From contig JARPUW010000294.1 in assembly GCA_030533445.1 (NCBI GenBank), positions 1-64,000 of the forward strand: 64,000 nucleotides of DNA, in the 5' to 3' direction. Shown one piece after another: positions 11,561 to 23,619 of the stretch; positions within the stretch are counted from its first letter, which is position 1; every line of letters begins with the position of its first letter. A program made the position numbers and the translations under genes. The notes below the pieces were generated by a model. The model was not told the DNA's origin and ran no database searches. It was given only the letters and a program-made list of their open reading frames with translations. Origin of the DNA: Cyprinodon diabolis (taxonomy: Eukaryota > Chordata > Actinopteri > Cyprinodontiformes > Cyprinodontidae).

Positions 11561-14500
11561 ATGATTGCCAGAAAAGATCATGGCTGTATCATTAATGGTT
11601 TGTCTGTTACAACTCCAGAGGCCAAAATGGCATTATCTCTCTGTGAAAAGAGCGTTTTGGCCTCAACTTCTGTTTTGAAGCTTGGAACCAAAAACATCTG
11701 CTCAAATCTACTTTATATTGATAGTTTTCAGCTCTAGATGATTGCCAGAAAAGATTATGGCTGTATCATTAATGGTTTGTCTGTTACAACTCCAGAGGCC
11801 AAAATGGCATTATCTCACTGTGAAATGAGCGTTTTGGCCTCAACTTCTGATTTGAAGCTTGGAAGCAAAAACATCTGCTCAAATCTACTTTATATTGTTA
11901 GTTTTCAGCTCTAGATGATTGCCAGAAAAGATCATGGCTGTATCATTAATGGTTTGTCTGTTACAACTCCAGAGGCCAAAATGGCATTATCTCACTGTGA
12001 AAAGAGCGTTTTGGCCTCAACCTTCTGATTTGAAGCTTGGAACCATAAACATCTGCTCAAATCTACTTTATATTGTTAGTTTTTAGCTCTAGATGATTGC
12101 CAGAAAAGATCATGGCTGTATCATTAATGGTTTGTCTGTTACAACTCCAGAGGCCAAAATGGCATTATCTCACTGTGAAATGAGCGTTTTGGCCTCAACT
12201 TCTGTTTTGAAGCTTGGAACCATAAACATCTGCTCAAATCTACTTTATATTGTTAGTTTTCAGCTCTAGATGATTGCCAGAAAAGATCATGGCTGTATCA
12301 TTAATGGTTTGTCTGTTACAACTCCAGAGGCCAAAATGGCATTATCTCACTGTGAAAAGAGCGTTTTGGCCTCAACCTTCTGATTTGAAGCTTGGAACCA
12401 AAAACATCTGCTCAAATCTACTTTATATTGTTAGTTTACAGCTCTAGATGATTGCCAGAAAAGATCATGGCTGTATCATTAATGGTTTGTCTGTTGCAAC
12501 CCCAGAGGCCAAAATGGCATTATCTCACTGTGAAATAAGCGTTTTGGCCTCAACTTCTGATTTGAAGCTTGGAAGCAAAAACATCTGCTCAAATCTACTT
12601 TATATTGTTAGTTTTCAGCTCTGGATGATTGCCAGAAAAGATCATGGCTGTATCATTAATGGTTTGTCTGTTACAACTCCAGAGGCCAAAATGGCATTAT
12701 CTCACTGTGAAATGAGCGTTTTGGCCTCAACTTCTGTTTTGAAGCTTGGAACCATAAACATCTGCTCAAATCTACTTTATATTGTTAGTTTTCAGCTCTA
12801 GATGATTGTCAGAAAAGATCATGGCTGTATCATTAATGGTTTGTCTGTTACAACTCCAGAGGCCAAAATGGCATTATCTCTCTGTGAAAAGAGCGTTTTG
12901 GCCTCAACTTCTGTTTTGAAGCTTGGAACCAAAAACATCTGCTCAAATCTACTTTATATTGATAGTTTTCAGCTCTAGATGATTGCCAGAAAAGATTATG
13001 GCTGTATCATTAATGGTTTGTCTGTTACAACTCCAGAGGCCAAAATGGCATTATCTCACTGTGAAATGAGCGTTTTGGCCTCAACTTCTGATTTGAAGCT
13101 TGGAAGCAAAAACATCTGCTCAAATCTACTTTATATTGTTAGTTTTCAGCTCTAGATGATTGCCAGAAAAGATCATGGCTGTATCATTAATGGTTTGTCT
13201 GTTACAACTCCAGAGGCCAAAATGGCATTATCTCACTGTGAAAAGAGCGTTTTGGCCTCAACCTTCTGATTTGAAGCTTGGAACCATAAACATCTGCTCA
13301 AATCTACTTTATATTGTTAGTTTTTAGCTCTAGATGATTGCCAGAAAAGATCATGGCTGTATCATTAATGGTTTGTCTGTTACAACTCCAGAGGCCAAAA
13401 TGGCATTATCTCACTGTGAAATGAGCGTTTTGGCCTCAACTTCTGTTTTGAAGCTTGGAACCATAAACATCTGCTCAAATCTACTTTATATTGTTAGTTT
13501 ACAGCTCTAGATGATTGCCAGAAAAGATCATGGCTGTATCATTAATGGTTTGTCTGTTGCAACCCCAGAGGCCAAAATGGCATTATCTCACTGTGAAATA
13601 AGCGTTTTGGCCTCAACTTCTGATTTGAAGCTTGGAAGCAAAAACATCTGCTCAAATCTACTTTATATTGTTAGTTTTCAGCTCTAGATGATTGCCAGAA
13701 AAGATCATGGCTGTATCATTAATGGTTTGTCTGTTACAACTCCAGAGGCCAAAATGGCATTATCTCACTGTGAAAAGAGCGTTTTGGCCTCAACCTTCTG
13801 TTTTGAAGCTTGGAACCAAAAACATCTGCTCAAATCTACTTTATATTGTTAGTTTTCAGCTCTAGATGATTGCCAGAAAAGATCATGGCTGTATCATTAA
13901 TGGTTTGTCTGTTGCAACCCCAGAGGCCAAAATGGCATTATCTCACTGTGAAATGAGCGTTTTGGCCTCAACTTCTGATTTGAAGCTTGGAAGCAAAAAC
14001 ATCTGCTCAAATCTACTTTATATTGTTAGTTTTCAGCTCTAGATGATTGCCAGAAAAGATCATGGCTGTATAATTAATGGTTTGTCTGTTACAACTCCAG
14101 AGGCCAAAATGGCATTATCTCACTGTGAAAAGAGCGTTTTGGCCTCAACCTTCTGTTTTGAAGCTTGGAACCAAAAACATCTGCTCAAATCTACTTTATA
14201 TTGTTAGTTTTCAGCTCTAGATGATTGCCAGAAAAGATCATGGCTGTATCATTAATGGTTTGTCTGTTACAACTCCAGAGGCCAAAATGGCATTATCTCA
14301 CTGTGAAAAGAGCGTTTTGGCCTCAACCTTCTGTTTTGAAGCTTGGAACCAAAAACATCTGCTCAAATCTACTTTATATTGTTAGTTTTCAGCTCTAGAT
14401 GATTGCCAGAAAAGATCATGGCTGTATCATTAATGGTTTGTCTGTTACAACTCCAGAGGCCAAAATGGCATTATCTCACTGTGAAAAGAGCGTTTTGGCC

Positions 14501-14753
14501 TCAACCATCTGATTTGAAGCTTGGAACCATAAACATCTGCTCAAATCTACTTTATATTGTTAGTTTTCAGCTCTAGATGATTGCCAGAAAAGATCATGGC
14601 TGTATCATTAATGGTTTGTCTGTTACAACTCCAGAGGCCAAAATGGCATTATCTCACTGTGAAATGAGCGTTTTGGCCTCAACTTCTGTTTTGAAGCTTG
14701 GAACCATAAACATCTGCTCAAATCTACTTTATATTGTTAGTTTTCAGCTCTAG
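11561..14753 (+). repeat. 18-mer HOR (3193 bp), copy 2
   Basis: Direct tandem copy of 8368-11560. It begins with the TCTCTCTG/GAAAAGAGC/TTGATAG monomer at 11561, passes through ATAAGC/CTCTGG at 12448 and ends with the CTGTTTTG unit at 14577. From 14754 the sequence changes to a TCTCTCTG monomer with GAAATGAGC and TTGTTAG, the segment A type, so the tandem ends there. Its right part, from 13156, doubles as the left part of segment A copy 2. Confidence 0.87.
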
Positions 14754-17235
14754 ATGATTGCCAGAAAAGATCATGGCTGTATCATTAATGGTTTGTCTGT
14801 TACAACTCCAGAGGCCAAAATGGCATTATCTCTCTGTGAAATGAGCGTTTTGGCCTCAACTTCTGTTTTGAAGCTTGGAACCAAAAACATCTGCTCAAAT
14901 CTACTTTATATTGTTAGTTTTCAGCTCTAGATGATTGCCAGAAAAGATTATGTCTGTATCATTAATGGTTTGTCTGTTACAACTCCAGAGGCCAAAATGG
15001 CATTATCTCACTGTGAAATGAGCGTTTTGGCCTCAACTTCTGATTTGAAGCTTGGAAGCAAAAACATCTGCTCAAATCTACTTTATATTGTTTGTTTTCA
15101 GCTCTAGATGATTGCCAGAAAAGATCATGGCTGTATCATTAATGGTTTGTCTGTTACAACTCCAGAGGCCAAAATGGCATTATCTCACTGTGAAAAGAGC
15201 GTTTTGGCCTCAACCTTCTGATTTGAAGCTTGGAACCAAAAACATCTGCTCAAATCTACTTTATATTGTTAGTTTTCAGCTCTAGATGATTGCCAGAAAA
15301 GATCATGGCTGTATCATTAATGGTTTGTCTGCTGCAACCCCAGAGGCCAAAATGGCATTATCTCACTGTGAAATGAGCGTTTTGGCCTCAACTTCTGATT
15401 TGAAGCTTGGAAGCAAAAACATCTGCTCAAATCTACTTTATATTGTTAGTTTTCAGCTCTAGATGATTGCCAGAAAAGATCATGGCTGTATCATTAATGG
15501 TTTGTCTGTTACAACTCCAGAGGCCAAAATGGCATTATCTCACTGTGAAATGAGCGTTTTGGCCTCAACCTTCTGTTTTGAAGCTTGGAACCAAAAACAT
15601 CTGCTCAAATCTACTTTATATTGTTAGTTTTCAGCTCTAGATGATTGCCAGAAAAGATCATGGCTGTATCATTAATGGTTTGTCTGTTACAACTCCAGAG
15701 GCCAAAATGGCATTATCTCACTGTGAAATGAGCGTTTTGGCCTCAACTTCTGTTTTGAAGCTTGGAACCATAAACATCTGCTCATATCTACTTTATATTG
15801 TTAGTTTTCAGCTCTAGATGATTGCCAGAAAATATCATGGCTGTATCATTAATGGTTTGTCTGTTACAACTCCAGAGGCCAAAATGGCATTATCTCACTG
15901 TGAAATGAGCGTTTTGGCCTCAACTTCTGTTTTGAAGCTTGGAACCATAAACATCTGCTCATACCTACTTTATATTGTTTGTTTTCAGCTCTAGATGATT
16001 GCCAGAAAAGATCATGGCTGTATCATTAATGGTTTGTCTGTTACAACTCCAGAGGCCAAAATGGCATTATCTCACTGTGAAATGAGCGTTTTGGCCTCAC
16101 CTTCTGATTTGAAGCTTGGAACCATAAACATCTGCTCATATCTACTTTATATTGTTAGTTTTCAGCTCTAGATGATTGCCAGAAAAGATCATGGCTGTAT
16201 CATTAATGGTTTGTCTGTTACAACTCCAGAGGCCAAAATGGCATTATCTCACTGTGAAATGAGCGTTTTGGCCTCAACTTCTGATTTGAAGCTTGGAACC
16301 AAAAACATCTGCTCAAATCTACTTTATATTGTTAGTTTTCAGCTCGAGATGATTGCCAGAAAAGATCATGGCTGTATCATTAATGGTTTGTCTGTTACAA
16401 CTCCAGAGGCCAAAATGGCATTATCTCACTGTGAAATGAGCGTTTTGGCCTCAACTTCTGATTTGAAGCTTGGAACCATAAACATCTGCTCATATCTACT
16501 TTATATTGTTAGTTTTCAGCTCTAGATGATTGCCAGAAAAGATCATGGCTGTATCATTAATGGTTTGTCTGTTACAACTCCAGAGGCCAAAATGGCATTA
16601 TCTCACTGTGAAAAGAGCGTTTTGGCCTCAACCTTCTGATTTGAAGCTTGGAACCATAAACATCTGCTCAAATCTACTTTATATTGTTAGTTTTCAGCTC
16701 TAGATGATTGCCAGAAAAGATCATGGCTGTATCATTAATGGTTTGTCTGTTACAACTCCAGAGGCCAAAATGGCATTATCTCTCTGTGAAAAGAGCGTTT
16801 TGGCCTCAACTTCTGTTTTGAAGCTTGGAACCAAAAACATCTGCTCAAATCTACTTTATATTGTTAGTTTTCAGCTCTAGATGATTGCCAGAAAAGATTA
16901 TGGCTGTATCATTAATGGTTTGTCTGTTACAACTCCAGAGGCCAAAATGGCATTATCTCACTGTGAAATGAGCGTTTTGGCCTCAACTTCTGATTTGAAG
17001 CTTGGAAGCAAAAACATCTGCTCAAATCTACTTTATATTGTTAGTTTTCAGCTCTAGATGATTGCCAGAAAAGATCATGGCTGTATCATTAATGGTTTGT
17101 CTGTTACAACTCCAGAGGCCAAAATGGCATTATCTCACTGTGAAAACAGCGTTTTGGCCTCAACCTTCTGATTTGAAGCTTGGAACCAAAAACATCTGCT
17201 CAAATCTACTTTATATTGTTAGTTTTCAGCTCTAG
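13156..17235 (+). repeat. 23-monomer segment A, copy 2
   Basis: Matches 30-4109 at a constant 13,126-bp offset (74 monomers): TTTTTAG tail near 13321, GTATAATTAAT at 14069, GATTATGTC at 14948, the CTCGAG pair at 16172, and GAAAACAGC in unit 17058. After 17236 it continues into a CTGTAG-ending unit not present after copy 1. I saw no diagnostic-site difference inside the shared interval. Confidence 0.9.
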
Positions 17236-19186
17236 ATGATTGCCAGAAAAGATCATGGCTGTATCATTAATGGTTTGTCTGTTACAACTCCAGAGGCCAA
17301 AATGGCATTATCTCACTGTGAAATGAGCGTTTTGGCCTCAACCTTCTGATTTGAAGCTTGGAACCATAAACATCTGCTCAAATCTACTTTATATTGTTAG
17401 TTTTCAGCTGTAGATGATTGCCAGAAAAGATCATGGCTGTATCATTAATGGTTTGTCTGTTACAACTCCAGAGGCCAAAATGGCATTATCTCACTGTGAA
17501 AAGAGCGTTTTGGCCTCAACCCTCTGATTTGAAGCTTGGAACCAAAAACATCTGCTCAAATCTACTTTATATTGTTAGTTTACAGCTCTAGATGATTGCC
17601 AGAAAAGATCATGGCTGTATCATTAATGGTTTGTCTGTTGCAACCCCAGAGGCCAAAATGGCATTATCTCACTGTGAAATAAGCGTTTTGGCCTCAACTT
17701 CTGATTTGAAGCTTGGAAGCAAAAACATCTGCTCAAATCTACTTTATATTGTTAGTTTTCAGCTCTGGATGATTGCCAGAAAAGATCATGGCTGTATCAT
17801 TAATGGTTTGTCTGTTACAACTCCAGAGGCCAAAATGGCATTATCTCACTGTGAAATGAGCGTTTTGGCCTCAACTTCTGTTTTGAAGCTTGGAACCATA
17901 AACATCTGCTCAAATCTACTTTATATTGTTAGTTTTCAGCTCTAGATGATTGCCAGAAAAGATCATGGCTGTATCATTAATGGTTTGTCTGTTACAACTC
18001 CAGAGGCCAAAATGGCATTATCTCTCTGTGAAAAGAGCGTTTTGGCCTCAACTTCTGTTTTGAAGCTTGGAACCAAAAACATCTGCTCAAATCTACTTTA
18101 TATTGATAGTTTTCAGCTCTAGATGATTGCCAGAAAAGATTATGGCTGTATCATTAATGGTTTGTCTGTTACAACTCCAGAGGCCAAAATGGCATTATCT
18201 CACTGTGAAATGAGCGTTTTGGCCTCAACTTCTGATTTGAAGCTTGGAAGCAAAAACATCTGCTCAAATCTACTTTATATTGTTAGTTTTCAGCTCTAGA
18301 TGATTGCCAGAAAAGATCATGGCTGTATCATTAATGGTTTGTCTGTTACAACTCCAGAGGCCAAAATGGCATTATCTCACTGTGAAATGAGCGTTTTGGC
18401 CTCAACTTCTGATTTGAAGCTTGAAACCATAAACATCTGCTCATATCTACTTTATATTGTTAGTTTTCAGCTCTAGATGATTGCCAGAAAAGATCATGGC
18501 TGTATCATTAATGGTTTGTCTGTTACAACTCCAGAGGCCAAAATGGCATTATCTCACTGTGAAATGAGCGTTTTGGCCTCAACTTCTGATTTGAAGCTTG
18601 GAACCATAAACATCTGCTCATATCTACTTTATATTGTTAGTTTTCAGCTCTAGATGATTGCCAGAAAAGATCATGGCTGTATCATTAATGGTTTGTCTGT
18701 TACAACTCCAGAGGCCAAAATGGCATTATCTCACTGTGAAAAGAGCGTTTTGGCCTCAACCTTCTGTTTTGAAGCTTGGAACCAAAAACATCTGCTCAAA
18801 TCTACTTTATATTGTTAGTTTTCAGCTCTAGATGATTGCCAGAAAAGATCATGGCTGTATCATTAATGGTTTGTCTGTTACAACTCCAGAGGCCAAAATG
18901 GCATTATCTCACTGTGAAAAGAGCGTTTTGGCCTCAACCTTCTGATTTGAAGCTTGGAACCAAAAACATCTGCTCAAATCTACTTTATATTGTTAGTTTT
19001 CAGCTCTAGATGATTGCCAGAAAAGATCATGGCTGTATCATTAATGGTTTGTCTGTTACAACTCCAGAGGCCAAAATGGCATTATCTCACTGTGAAATAA
19101 GCGTTTTGGCCTCAACTTCTGATTTGAAGCTTGGAAGCAAAAACATCTGCTCAAATCTACTTTATATTGTTAGTTTTCAGCTCTGG
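15995..19186 (+). repeat. 18-mer HOR (3192 bp), marker-trimer type, copy 1
   Basis: Starts with the CTCACCTTCTG unit and runs through the CTCGAG pair, GATTATGG (16881), GAAAACAGC (17058), a CTGTAG-ending unit (17236), ATAAGC/CTCTGG (17592), TTGATAG (17946), the GCTTGAAACC unit (18300) and a second ATAAGC/CTCTGG unit (19010). The same order appears 4433 bp later at 20428-23619. A private CAACCCTCTG (near 17521; CAACCTTCTG in the other copy) is one of the few differences. Confidence 0.87.
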
Positions 19187-20427
19187 ATGATTGCCAGAAA
19201 AGATCATGGCTGTATCATTAATGGTTTGTCTGTTACAACTCCAGAGGCCAAAATGGCATTATCTCACTGTGAAATGAGCGTTTTGGCCTCACCTTCTGAT
19301 TTGAAGCTTGGAACCATAAACATCTGCTCATATCTACTTTATATTGTTAGTTTTCAGCTCTAGATGATTGCCAGAAAAGATCATGGCTGTATCATTAATG
19401 GTTTGTCTGTTACAACTCCAGAGGCCAAAATGGCATTATCTCACTGTGAAATGAGCGTTTTGGCCTCAACTTCTGATTTGAAGCTTGGAACCAAAAACAT
19501 CTGCTCAAATCTACTTTATATTGTTAGTTTTCAGCTCGAGATGATTGCCAGAAAAGATCATGGCTGTATCATTAATGGTTTGTCTGTTACAACTCCAGAG
19601 GCCAAAATGGCATTATCTCACTGTGAAATGAGCGTTTTGGCCTCAACTTCTGATTTGAAGCTTGGAACCATAAACATCTGCTCATATCTACTTTATATTG
19701 TTAGTTTTCAGCTCTAGATGATTGCCAGAAAAGATCATGGCTGTATCATTAATGGTTTGTCTGTTACAACTCCAGAGGCCAAAATGGCATTATCTCACTG
19801 TGAAAAGAGCGTTTTGGCCTCAACCTTCTGATTTGAAGCTTGGAACCATAAACATCTGCTCAAATCTACTTTATATTGTTAGTTTTCAGCTCTAGATGAT
19901 TGCCAGAAAAGATCATGGCTGTATCATTAATGGTTTGTCTGTTACAACTCCAGAGGCCAAAATGGCATTATCTCTCTGTGAAAAGAGCGTTTTGGCCTCA
20001 ACTTCTGTTTTGAAGCTTGGAACCAAAAACATCTGCTCAAATCTACTTTATATTGTTAGTTTTCAGCTCTAGATGATTGCCAGAAAAGATTATGGCTGTA
20101 TCATTAATGGTTTGTCTGTTACAACTCCAGAGGCCAAAATGGCATTATCTCACTGTGAAATGAGCGTTTTGGCCTCAACTTCTGATTTGAAGCTTGGAAG
20201 CAAAAACATCTGCTCAAATCTACTTTATATTGTTAGTTTTCAGCTCTAGATGATTGCCAGAAAAGATCATGGCTGTATCATTAATGGTTTGTCTGTTACA
20301 ACTCCAGAGGCCAAAATGGCATTATCTCACTGTGAAAACAGCGTTTTGGCCTCAACCTTCTGATTTGAAGCTTGGAACCAAAAACATCTGCTCAAATCTA
20401 CTTTATATTGTTTGTTTTCAGCTCTAG
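19187..20427 (+). repeat. Inserted 7-mer cassette (1241 bp) with a hybrid end
   Basis: Repeats the first seven units of the surrounding 18-mer (CTCACCTTCTG to GAAAACAGC) and is followed at once by a fresh copy starting at 20428. Its last monomer (20250-20427) has the GAAAACAGC body but the TTGTTTG tail of the unit that normally precedes CTCACCTTCTG. That places an unequal-crossover junction in the tail of this monomer, roughly offsets 147-161. On the left it abuts an ATAAGC/CTCTGG unit that elsewhere is followed by a CTGTTTTG unit. Confidence 0.85.
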
Positions 20428-23400
20428 ATGATTGCCAGAAAAGATCATGGCTGTATCATTAATGGTTTGTCTGTTACAACTCCAGAGGCCAAAATGGCAT
20501 TATCTCACTGTGAAATGAGCGTTTTGGCCTCACCTTCTGATTTGAAGCTTGGAACCATAAACATCTGCTCATATCTACTTTATATTGTTAGTTTTCAGCT
20601 CTAGATGATTGCCAGAAAAGATCATGGCTGTATCATTAATGGTTTGTCTGTTACAACTCCAGAGGCCAAAATGGCATTATCTCACTGTGAAATGAGCGTT
20701 TTGGCCTCAACTTCTGATTTGAAGCTTGGAACCAAAAACATCTGCTCAAATCTACTTTATATTGTTAGTTTTCAGCTCGAGATGATTGCCAGAAAAGATC
20801 ATGGCTGTATCATTAATGGTTTGTCTGTTACAACTCCAGAGGCCAAAATGGCATTATCTCACTGTGAAATGAGCGTTTTGGCCTCAACTTCTGATTTGAA
20901 GCTTGGAACCATAAACATCTGCTCATATCTACTTTATATTGTTAGTTTTCAGCTCTAGATGATTGCCAGAAAAGATCATGGCTGTATCATTAATGGTTTG
21001 TCTGTTACAACTCCAGAGGCCAAAATGGCATTATCTCACTGTGAAAAGAGCGTTTTGGCCTCAACCTTCTGATTTGAAGCTTGGAACCATAAACATCTGC
21101 TCAAATCTACTTTATATTGTTAGTTTTCAGCTCTAGATGATTGCCAGAAAAGATCATGGCTGTATCATTAATGGTTTGTCTGTTACAACTCCAGAGGCCA
21201 AAATGGCATTATCTCTCTGTGAAAAGAGCGTTTTGGCCTCAACTTCTGTTTTGAAGCTTGGAACCAAAAACATCTGCTCAAATCTACTTTATATTGTTAG
21301 TTTTCAGCTCTAGATGATTGCCAGAAAAGATTATGGCTGTATCATTAATGGTTTGTCTGTTACAACTCCAGAGGCCAAAATGGCATTATCTCACTGTGAA
21401 ATGAGCGTTTTGGCCTCAACTTCTGATTTGAAGCTTGGAAGCAAAAACATCTGCTCAAATCTACTTTATATTGTTAGTTTTCAGCTCTAGATGATTGCCA
21501 GAAAAGATCATGGCTGTATCATTAATGGTTTGTCTGTTACAACTCCAGAGGCCAAAATGGCATTATCTCACTGTGAAAACAGCGTTTTGGCCTCAACCTT
21601 CTGATTTGAAGCTTGGAACCAAAAACATCTGCTCAAATCTACTTTATATTGTTAGTTTTCAGCTCTAGATGATTGCCAGAAAAGATCATGGCTGTATCAT
21701 TAATGGTTTGTCTGTTACAACTCCAGAGGCCAAAATGGCATTATCTCACTGTGAAATGAGCGTTTTGGCCTCAACCTTCTGATTTGAAGCTTGGAACCAT
21801 AAACATCTGCTCAAATCTACTTTATATTGTTAGTTTTCAGCTGTAGATGATTGCCAGAAAAGATCATGGCTGTATCATTAATGGTTTGTCTGTTACAACT
21901 CCAGAGGCCAAAATGGCATTATCTCACTGTGAAAAGAGCGTTTTGGCCTCAACCTTCTGATTTGAAGCTTGGAACCAAAAACATCTGCTCAAATCTACTT
22001 TATATTGTTAGTTTACAGCTCTAGATGATTGCCAGAAAAGATCATGGCTGTATCATTAATGGTTTGTCTGTTGCAACCCCAGAGGCCAAAATGGCATTAT
22101 CTCACTGTGAAATAAGCGTTTTGGCCTCAACTTCTGATTTGAAGCTTGGAAGCAAAAACATCTGCTCAAATCTACTTTATATTGTTAGTTTTCAGCTCTG
22201 GATGATTGCCAGAAAAGATCATGGCTGTATCATTAATGGTTTGTCTGTTACAACTCCAGAGGCCAAAATGGCATTATCTCACTGTGAAATGAGCGTTTTG
22301 GCCTCAACTTCTGTTTTGAAGCTTGGAACCATAAACATCTGCTCAAATCTACTTTATATTGTTAGTTTTCAGCTCTAGATGATTGCCAGAAAAGATCATG
22401 GCTGTATCATTAATGGTTTGTCTGTTACAACTCCAGAGGCCAAAATGGCATTATCTCTCTGTGAAAAGAGCGTTTTGGCCTCAACTTCTGTTTTGAAGCT
22501 TGGAACCAAAAACATCTGCTCAAATCTACTTTATATTGATAGTTTTCAGCTCTAGATGATTGCCAGAAAAGATTATGGCTGTATCATTAATGGTTTGTCT
22601 GTTACAACTCCAGAGGCCAAAATGGCATTATCTCACTGTGAAATGAGCGTTTTGGCCTCAACTTCTGATTTGAAGCTTGGAAGCAAAAACATCTGCTCAA
22701 ATCTACTTTATATTGTTAGTTTTCAGCTCTAGATGATTGCCAGAAAAGATCATGGCTGTATCATTAATGGTTTGTCTGTTACAACTCCAGAGGCCAAAAT
22801 GGCATTATCTCACTGTGAAATGAGCGTTTTGGCCTCAACTTCTGATTTGAAGCTTGAAACCATAAACATCTGCTCATATCTACTTTATATTGTTAGTTTT
22901 CAGCTCTAGATGATTGCCAGAAAAGATCATGGCTGTATCATTAATGGTTTGTCTGTTACAACTCCAGAGGCCAAAATGGCATTATCTCACTGTGAAATGA
23001 GCGTTTTGGCCTCAACTTCTGATTTGAAGCTTGGAACCATAAACATCTGCTCATATCTACTTTATATTGTTAGTTTTCAGCTCTAGATGATTGCCAGAAA
23101 AGATCATGGCTGTATCATTAATGGTTTGTCTGTTACAACTCCAGAGGCCAAAATGGCATTATCTCACTGTGAAAAGAGCGTTTTGGCCTCAACCTTCTGT
23201 TTTGAAGCTTGGAACCAAAAACATCTGCTCAAATCTACTTTATATTGTTAGTTTTCAGCTCTAGATGATTGCCAGAAAAGATCATGGCTGTATCATTAAT
23301 GGTTTGTCTGTTACAACTCCAGAGGCCAAAATGGCATTATCTCACTGTGAAAAGAGCGTTTTGGCCTCAACCTTCTGATTTGAAGCTTGGAACCAAAAAC

Positions 23401-23619
23401 ATCTGCTCAAATCTACTTTATATTGTTAGTTTTCAGCTCTAGATGATTGCCAGAAAAGATCATGGCTGTATCATTAATGGTTTGTCTGTTACAACTCCAG
23501 AGGCCAAAATGGCATTATCTCACTGTGAAATAAGCGTTTTGGCCTCAACTTCTGATTTGAAGCTTGGAAGCAAAAACATCTGCTCAAATCTACTTTATAT
23601 TGTTAGTTTTCAGCTCTGG
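20428..23619 (+). repeat. 18-mer HOR (3192 bp), marker-trimer type, copy 2
   Basis: Order and spacing match 15995-19186: CTCGAG at 20776-20781, GAAAACAGC unit at 21491, CTGTAG ending the 21669 unit, ATAAGC/CTCTGG at 22025 and 23443, and GCTTGAAACC near 22852. It runs on into a CTGTTTTG unit at 23620, where copy 1 had jumped back to the marker trimer. A third copy of the first 17 units lies at 32842-35856. Confidence 0.87.
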
